Assembly: GCA_004563405.1 (NCBI GenBank)
Contig: SFTH01000026.1
Coordinates: forward strand, 1-63,461
Reading direction: 5' to 3'
Length of the DNA: 63,461 nt
Source: a bacterium
GTDB taxonomy: Bacteria; Bacillota; Clostridia; Christensenellales; Aristaeellaceae
The notes beneath the pieces are model-generated. The model had not been told where the DNA came from. It saw nothing but the letters and a program-made list of their open reading frames with translations, and did not search any database. A program made the position numbers and the translations under genes. Positions 58,699 through 63,461 of this stretch are shown here, piece after piece; position 1 is the first letter of the stretch; every line of letters starts with the position of its first letter.

Positions 58699-58733
58699 TA
58701 CCTCTGTAATAAATATGAAATATTTGCCTACAT

Positions 58734-58915
58734 TACTAAATATATTCACAATCTTCGGGAATTATGACAGCAATGCTTCAAAGGCGGCAAAAAACCGGCG
58801 GCGCGCCGCCGGGAACGATTTCATTGCGAGAGGACTTCGGCTCTCTCTTCTGGATTATCGACAGTTTGAAGCCGGCGGCACGCCGCCTCCCATCGCTCTC
58901 TTCCGCCAAAACAGC
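58734..58915. repeat. Non-coding repeat-rich gap between divergent sleB and the DHHW gene end
   Basis: It contains a CCGGCGGCGCGCCGCCGG palindrome (58796-58813), a GAGAGGACTTCGGCTCTCTC hairpin (about 58838-58857) followed by ATCGACAGTTTGAAG, and a GCCGGCGGCACGCCGCC palindrome. The hairpin-plus-GACAGT pattern resembles the dispersed element of 11.5, 43.7 and 63.3 kb in degenerate form. No gene is supported. Confidence 0.45.
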
Positions 58916-58918
58916 AAA

Positions 58919-58944
58919 GCCGCCGGCCATTTCTGGCCGGCGGC
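58919..58944 (-). terminator. Terminator of the DHHW-family gene
   Basis: A 10-bp stem GCCGCCGGCC with six-base loop, followed by a U-rich stretch on the minus strand. Confidence 0.7.
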
Positions 58945-59000
58945 GCAGGGCGTTGAAAGCGTCAACGCTTCGCCGGAGCGTGCGCCCAGGGGCGCTCCGC

Positions 59001-60242
59001 TCACTGGAATTCGTATTTGTCCTGGCGCAGCATCTGCATGCTGTACGCGAGCACCACCGCGTCGGGCCGGGTCTGCTCGATCCACTCGGAAAGGGTCAGT
59101 TCGCTCCGGCGCAGATCCACGGCGTAGAGCTCATCCACAGTCAGCGAGAGGAAGCTGGCGATGGAGGCGCTGTAGGAGTCCTTGAGCAGCAGCACGGTGC
59201 AGTCCGCGCCGTCGTCGTTGTGGTAGACGTCGAAATTTTCGGTGAGGCCGTAGTCGAAGTAGGCCTTGATGTTCCAGGTCTTGCCCTCGTTGGGCTCCAG
59301 ATACTTCCAGCGGATCACACTCTCCCGGAAGGGCCCCTCGATTTCAGTCTCGTCGCCCAGATAGTTGGTGTAGCGCCGGATGCAGGTATCATACTTCGGC
59401 CAGAAGATGGTGATGTCGTCCGGATCGATGTTCCGAACGCCAATGCGCTGGCCGTACTTGCCCAGGAAGAGCTTCGGGAAGGTCTGGGTCTCAAAGTTTT
59501 CCAGATCCAGCCTTTCCGGGCGCAGGTTCACGCCCGTGCGCCCGGAGAGCGCCTCCGCGATGCTCCGGGCCATGATCAGCGAGGCCCGCGAGGCCCAATG
59601 CTGGTCGGTATACATCAGGTAGTCGCACATGTCCACGCCGCTCGCCGGCAGAATATCGCGGCTGTCCAGCAGGTCGACGCCCGCCTCCCGGGCGAGGGTC
59701 GTGATCTCGTCCGCGATCTCGTCGGAATAGTCCAGCACGTCGTAGCCCGCGGGAATCTGATCCGGGTCGTAGATCGTGGGATGCTCGTAGACGAAGAGGA
59801 AGGGCGTGCCCTCGGGCACGCAGTCCTTCATGGCCAGCACGTTTGCGATGGCGGGCTCCATGGACACGTCGCTCTGAAGATCGTAGAGGTGGCCGGAGTT
59901 CAGAGTGAGCATCTGCTGCGCGCCGGTGTTGATCATCCGCTTGCCCAGGGCGTACTGAAAGCTGGAGTTGGCATAGCCCAGCTCGTCGGCCAGATACACG
60001 TTTTCAGCCAGATAGTCGTCCAGGGAGCGTATGCGCGCGGTGAGAAAATCCCACTGGCTGTAATTCTCCGGGTCCGGCAGGTAGTCCTTCAGGCGGTTGC
60101 GGCTGCCGAAGGCGTTGTGCAGACCGGTCAGATCCGTCGCCACCGTCATGATGCCGAAGAAAAAGATCGTCGCCAGAAACAGCACGGTCAGCACCAGATC
60201 AATTCGGAATTGCAGCCGGTTCGGCTCGTTGGGTTTGTTCAT
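59001..60242 (-). CDS. DHHW/AlgX-like SGNH-type protein, probable polysaccharide O-acylation factor
   Basis: A 413-residue protein with one N-terminal TM helix (about 15-35) and an extracellular domain. LMYTDQHWASRASLIMA carries the TDxHW motif (Asp-His of the triad), and TVLLLKDSYSASIASFL carries the KDSYS nucleophile motif typical of AlgJ/AlgX/DHHW proteins. NYLGDE and a long insert separate them. Relatives transfer acetyl groups to exopolysaccharides with an MBOAT partner. None is visible here. It is divergent from the polysaccharide exporter genes, which supports an envelope-polymer role. Confidence 0.83.
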   Translation of the reverse strand: MNKPNEPNRLQFRIDLVLTVLFLATIFFFGIMTVATDLTGLHNAFGSRNRLKDYLPDPENYSQWDFLTARIRSLDDYLAENVYLADELGYANSSFQYALGKRMINTGAQQMLTLNSGHLYDLQSDVSMEPAIANVLAMKDCVPEGTPFLFVYEHPTIYDPDQIPAGYDVLDYSDEIADEITTLAREAGVDLLDSRDILPASGVDMCDYLMYTDQHWASRASLIMARSIAEALSGRTGVNLRPERLDLENFETQTFPKLFLGKYGQRIGVRNIDPDDITIFWPKYDTCIRRYTNYLGDETEIEGPFRESVIRWKYLEPNEGKTWNIKAYFDYGLTENFDVYHNDDGADCTVLLLKDSYSASIASFLSLTVDELYAVDLRRSELTLSEWIEQTRPDAVVLAYSMQMLRQDKYEFQ

Positions 60243-60343
60243 ATTGCAGTCCTTTCCGGGTCAGGGTTTACGCTCTGTCTCCATTCTCTATTATAGCATA
60301 ATCTTCGCCCGCGGGCAAGCGCCGCGGCCGCCGCGCATGGGGC

Positions 60344-60372
60344 TTGCATCTCGGGGCCGGACATGTTAAAAT
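60344..60372 (+). promoter_or_regulatory. Promoter of the polysaccharide exporter operon
   Basis: TTGCAT (60344-60349), 17-bp spacer, TAAAAT (60367-60372). Confidence 0.6.
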
Positions 60373-60434
60373 GATACTGGATGTTTCTGGGCCTTGCGCC
60401 CGCGCATCCAGCGTTGAATTCAAGGAGGCAGAGC

Positions 60435-61307
60435 ATGGACAAGTCGCACGCCGGGAATTACTGGACGACGCGCATCCGCCCGAAGACCGGGTGGTTTGAT
60501 ATTGATTTCAAGGATCTCTGGCACTACAAGGATCTGGTGTGGATGCTGGTCAAGCGGGACTTCACGCTGATCTACAAGCAGACCGTGCTGGGCCCCGCCT
60601 GGGTGGTCATTCAGCCGATGCTGACCACGCTGGTCTTCACGGTGATCTTTGGCAACGTGGCCGGACTGCCCACCGACGGCATCCCCAGGTTCATGTTCTA
60701 CATGAGCGGCAACATCGCCTGGTCGTACTTCGCCAACTGCCTGACCCAGACCTCGAACACCTTCATCTCAAACCGGAACCTGTTCGGCAAGGTGTACTTC
60801 CCACGATTGTGCATGCCGCTCTCCACGGTGATCTCCCAGCTGATCAACTTCTTCGTGCAGTTCGCGGTGTTTCTGGGCTTCGTGGTGTACTACGCCCTCA
60901 GGCCGGACAGCGCGGTGCAGCCGAACTGGCGGCTGATCGCCCTCACTCCGCTGATGCTGCTTCAGCTGGGCATGCTGGGCCTGGGCTTCGGCATCATCGT
61001 GTCCTCTATGACCACGAAGTACCGCGACCTTTCGCTGCTGGTGAGCTTCGGCGTGCACCTGTGGATGTACGCCACGCCGGTGGCCTACCCCGCCTCGCTG
61101 GTCGCAGAGCGCTATCCGCAGCTGCTCGGCGTATACATGATCAATCCCATGACCCCCCTGATCGAACTGTTCCGCTCGGCCTATCTGGGCTCCGCCTGCT
61201 ACTACCTGAACTACTACTGGCTCTCCATCGCAATCACGGTGCTGGTCTTCGTGCTGGGCGTAATTCTCTTCTCCCACGTGGAAAAGACCTTCATGGACAC
61301 CGTCTGA
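60435..61307 (+). CDS. Polysaccharide ABC exporter permease (Wzm/TagG type)
   Basis: A 290-residue ABC-2 permease with six TM segments. DLWHYKDLVWMLVKRDFTLIYKQTVLGPAWVVIQPML, split at the amphipathic helix, is the classic Wzm/KpsM/TagG start. FISNRNLFGKVYFPRLCMPLSTVISQ and YATPVAYPASLV are conserved. It exports lipid-linked O-antigen, teichoic acid or capsule. ATG at 60435 follows AAGGAGG. The ATPase follows after 16 nt. Confidence 0.95.
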   Translation: MDKSHAGNYWTTRIRPKTGWFDIDFKDLWHYKDLVWMLVKRDFTLIYKQTVLGPAWVVIQPMLTTLVFTVIFGNVAGLPTDGIPRFMFYMSGNIAWSYFANCLTQTSNTFISNRNLFGKVYFPRLCMPLSTVISQLINFFVQFAVFLGFVVYYALRPDSAVQPNWRLIALTPLMLLQLGMLGLGFGIIVSSMTTKYRDLSLLVSFGVHLWMYATPVAYPASLVAERYPQLLGVYMINPMTPLIELFRSAYLGSACYYLNYYWLSIAITVLVFVLGVILFSHVEKTFMDTV

Positions 61308-61323
61308 CCGGAAAGGATATACT

Positions 61324-62604
61324 ATGGCTGAAAGATTGCTGGAAGTGGATCACGCATCCAAACAATACCGTCTGGGCATGATCGGCGGCGGCCTGCTCTA
61401 CCGGGACATCAACAGCTGGATTGCCCGGAAGCTGGGCCGCGAGGATCCCAACCGCAAGATCGGTGCAAACACCAGCCACGACGGCGAGACCTTCATGGCC
61501 CTGGAGGACATCTCCTTCAACGTGGACCGGGGAGACGCGATGGCGCTGGTGGGGCGAAACGGCGCGGGCAAGTCCACCATGCTCAAGCTCATCTCCCGCA
61601 TCACCGCCCCCTCCGCGGGCGAAATCCGCATTCACGGCCGTGTGGCCAGCCTGCTGGAGGTGGGCACGGGCTTCCATCCCGAGCTCACAGGCCGGGAAAA
61701 TGTGTATCTCAACGGCGCGATTCTGGGCATGCGAAAGTCCGAAATCACCGCGAAGATGGACGAGATCGTCGAATTCTCCGAGATCGACCGCTTCATCGAC
61801 ACCCCGGTGAAGCGCTATTCCTCCGGCATGTACGTCAAGCTGGGCTTCGCCGTGGCGGCCAACCTCGCCCCGGACGTGCTCATCTGCGACGAGGTGCTGG
61901 CCGTGGGCGACCTGGCCTTCCAGCAGAAGTGCCTCAACAAGATGAGCGACGTGGCCCGCTCCGGCCGCGCCGTGCTCTACGTCAGCCACAACATGCGTAC
62001 GGTGTCTCAGCTGTGCAACCGCGCGATCTTTCTGGATCACGGCCGCCTGATGTACGACGGAAACACCGAGCGCGCCATCGAGTTCTACGGCGGCGCGGGC
62101 AACCGGGACGTGGTGCGCGATCTGGACGGCATGACCCGCCCCCGCAACCGCGGCGATCTGATGCGCATGCGCCGCATGGTGGTGCTCAACTCCCAGAACA
62201 TGGAGTTCCAGCAGGACGACATGTGGGAATTCAACATCACCTGCACCTCCAACGTAAACGAAAGGAGCCTGCGCCTGCGCCTGATTCTCAAAAACAACGT
62301 GGCCACGCCCATCGCCATGACCCAAACCCTGCCCTTCGAGGTGAAGGCCGGGGAGAAGTTCACGCTCAACGTGCGCTTCCCGCTGAACGGCATCGCCCCG
62401 GGCGAGTACATGGTCAAGCTCTCGCTGATCTCCGACCGCATGGGCGGCGGCAGCAACTACTACGACACCATCGAGGACATCGGCCAGTTCGTGGTCGTGG
62501 ACGACCCGTTGGTGAACGAGGGCTTCAGCTGGACCGAGCGCCTGTGGGGAAACATGCGCCTTCCGATGCTCGAAATGGCGCGGGTGGAAAATGATGATGA
62601 ATGA
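61324..62604 (+). CDS. Polysaccharide ABC exporter ATPase with C-terminal carbohydrate-binding domain (Wzt type)
   Basis: A 426-residue protein. The ABC domain (about 1-250) has Walker A GRNGAGKST, SLLEVGTGFHPELTGRENVYLNG, signature YSSGMYVKLGFAVA and Walker B VLICDEVLAVGD. The C-terminal domain (about 265-410: NERSLRLRLILKNNVATPIAMTQTL) is an Ig-like Wzt_C fold that recognises the terminal modification of the glycan to be exported. That links chain completion to transport and fits the acylation-type protein next door. It overlaps the following gene by 14 nt. Confidence 0.94.
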   Translation: MAERLLEVDHASKQYRLGMIGGGLLYRDINSWIARKLGREDPNRKIGANTSHDGETFMALEDISFNVDRGDAMALVGRNGAGKSTMLKLISRITAPSAGEIRIHGRVASLLEVGTGFHPELTGRENVYLNGAILGMRKSEITAKMDEIVEFSEIDRFIDTPVKRYSSGMYVKLGFAVAANLAPDVLICDEVLAVGDLAFQQKCLNKMSDVARSGRAVLYVSHNMRTVSQLCNRAIFLDHGRLMYDGNTERAIEFYGGAGNRDVVRDLDGMTRPRNRGDLMRMRRMVVLNSQNMEFQQDDMWEFNITCTSNVNERSLRLRLILKNNVATPIAMTQTLPFEVKAGEKFTLNVRFPLNGIAPGEYMVKLSLISDRMGGGSNYYDTIEDIGQFVVVDDPLVNEGFSWTERLWGNMRLPMLEMARVENDDE

Positions 62605-63109
62605 CGGAATGTGCCGCGCGGGCGCGCGGGCCTTCGCCCTGCTGCGGGCGCGGGGCGAACATGTGAGCTTTGCCGAGAGCCTGACCGGCGGCCTGATCGC
62701 CGCGACGCTGGTGGAAAACAGCGGCGCGAGCGCGGTGCTCGACGAGAGCTATGTGACCTATGCCCCGGAGAGCAAGATGCGCATCCTGGGCGTGGCCCGG
62801 GAGACCGTGGAGACCGTGGGCGTGGTGAGCGCCCGCTGCGCCCGGGAGATGGCCGCGGGCGTACGCCGGATCAGCGGCGCGGACTGGGGCGTATCGGCCA
62901 CCGGCCTGGCCGGGCCGGAGGGCGGCACGGCGGAGACGCCCGTGGGCACGGTGTTCATCGGCGTAGCGGGCCCGGAAGGGGCGCGGGCGCTGGAGTTTCA
63001 CTTCGGGGGCGAGCGTCCCCAGGTGCGCGCCCAGGCCGTCCAAGCCGCCTTTGAGGCCCTCTGCGAGGCGATGGAGGCGGCAAACCGGCAAAGCACATCT
63101 CAGAACTGA
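62591..63109 (+). CDS. pncC: CinA C-terminal-domain protein, nicotinamide-nucleotide amidase (PncC-like)
   Basis: A 172-residue protein with the CinA-C fold. VSFAESLTGGLIAATLVENSGASAVL contains the catalytic Ser region, then SYVTYAPESKMRILGV, GVVSARCAREMAAGVRR and GVSATGLAGPEGGTAETPVGTVFIGV. PncC deamidates NMN to NaMN in pyridine nucleotide recycling. No N-terminal MoaB-like domain is present. Three possible starts (62591, 62594, 62597) lie within the Wzt end, and 62591 is given. A strong terminator follows. Confidence 0.9.
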   Translation: MMMNDGMCRAGARAFALLRARGEHVSFAESLTGGLIAATLVENSGASAVLDESYVTYAPESKMRILGVARETVETVGVVSARCAREMAAGVRRISGADWGVSATGLAGPEGGTAETPVGTVFIGVAGPEGARALEFHFGGERPQVRAQAVQAAFEALCEAMEAANRQSTSQN

Positions 63110-63112
63110 AAA

Positions 63113-63154
63113 ACGTCCCCTCCGCGTCACACCGCGCCGGAGGGGACGTTTTTT
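63113..63154 (+). terminator. Terminator of the Wzm-Wzt-PncC operon
   Basis: A 12-bp stem ACGTCCCCTCCG/CGGAGGGGACGT followed by six T. Confidence 0.88.
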
Positions 63155-63249
63155 CTCTGTGTGCATGTCTCCCCCGCGCAACCCGGCGCTGCAATCCGGG
63201 AGGGCGCGCACACCCCGCACCGGTGGAACGCGCGCCCATTCCCAAAGAA

Positions 63250-63361
63250 AAGGAGCCGGGATTTGCCCGGCCCCCTCAGACTGTCGAAAGACCCCGGGAG
63301 AGCGCGAGAGGGCATCAGCCCTTTCGCACATCAATCGTACCCGGCGGCGTGTACGCCGGGT
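63250..63361 (+). repeat. Intergenic palindromic repeat block (copy C)
   Basis: A GCCGGG/CCCGGC hairpin is followed by CTCAGACTGTCGAAAGAC (63275-63292), a GCGAGAGGGC/GCCCTTTCGC hairpin (63304-63327) and an ACCCGGCGGCGTGTACGCCGGGT hairpin region (63339-63361). Order and spacing match copy A at 11476-11558. Confidence 0.65.
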
Positions 63362-63365
63362 GCGG

Positions 63366-63461
63366 GCGATTTTTACGGCGGAAAATCTCATTTTCCAGAG
63401 GAAAAATCGGTACCTTGCAGTCTCCGCGCCCGGAAATCCTTCAGGATTTCAGCGGAGACTG
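63366..63461. repeat. Nested inverted repeats at the window end
   Basis: CGATTTTT/AAAAATCG arms (63367-63374, 63402-63409) enclose a GGAAAAT/ATTTTCC hairpin. Then CAGTCTCCGC (63418-63427) and GCGGAGACTG (63452-63461) enclose GAAATCC/GGATTTC. No gene is seen. Confidence 0.7.

Overview
The window looks like a chromosomal segment of a GC-rich member of the Clostridia (Bacillota), probably an uncultured gut or rumen lineage. The gene set points that way: LytR-CpsA-Psr protein, SpoIID and SleB-type hydrolases, BMP and RbsABC-type importers, an FHA-FtsW-PBP cell-wall cluster and a GntR/LacI-chimera sugar regulator. Consensus sigma-A promoters (TTGACA-17-TATAAT) and GGAGG ribosome-binding sites are common. 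No tRNA, rRNA or CRISPR array was seen. No species can be named from the sequence alone.

Layout. (1) 1-4.48 kb is a less GC-rich mobile module: a truncated MobV-type relaxase, an XRE regulator, an ArdC anti-restriction protein, a small serine recombinase, and a relBE toxin-antitoxin operon whose third gene is a cytosolic trypsin-like protease. (2) 4.5-11.3 kb carries lysS, greA, a cytidylate-kinase-like gene, a candidate structured RNA with its own promoter and terminator, and a branched-chain amino-acid (liv) operon. Three coding breaks lie here: a 17-nt deletion in lysS, a livH/livG fusion that removes livM, and a 1-nt frameshift in livJ. (3) 11.7-21.6 kb is an eight-gene sugar operon (ABC importer, double-domain mutarotase, two sugar isomerases, two-subunit transketolase) with a divergent AraR-like regulator and no sugar kinase. 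(4) 21.8-28.9 kb holds an orphan BMP binding protein, PAP2, radC-like, dnaX, murG, an LCP protein and a BFD-like Fe-S protein. (5) 29-32.6 kb is a second RbsABC-type importer. (6) 32.9-38.7 kb is marR plus a very large RND pump with a ~600-residue coiled-coil insertion. (7) 38.8-44.6 kb has a 5'-nucleotidase, a Na+/solute symporter, a TetR regulator, a decayed IS1182-type element and nadE. (8) 44.6-49.3 kb has a secreted caspase-like protein, SpoIID and TSUP. (9) 49.5-57.4 kb has FHA, Nudix, FtsW, PBP, an ABC exporter, uvrC and a DUF3006-like gene. (10) 57.5-63.1 kb has a GNAT, SleB, a DHHW/AlgX-like protein, a Wzm/Wzt polysaccharide exporter and a CinA-C amidase.

How the parts work together. 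The strongest candidate for something new is the region-3 operon. It imports a sugar, mutarotates and isomerises it, and then offers a split transketolase as the only C-C bond-cutting enzyme. That resembles kinase-independent transketolase pathways such as the sulfo-TK route for sulfoquinovose. The substrate cannot be read from sequence. Also notable are the RND pump, whose insertion sits in the outward-facing docking region, the ~390-nt candidate RNA at 7.85-8.23 kb, and a family of hairpin-plus-CAGACTGTCAAAG elements at gene 3' ends that appears related to the ends of the IS1182-like remnant.
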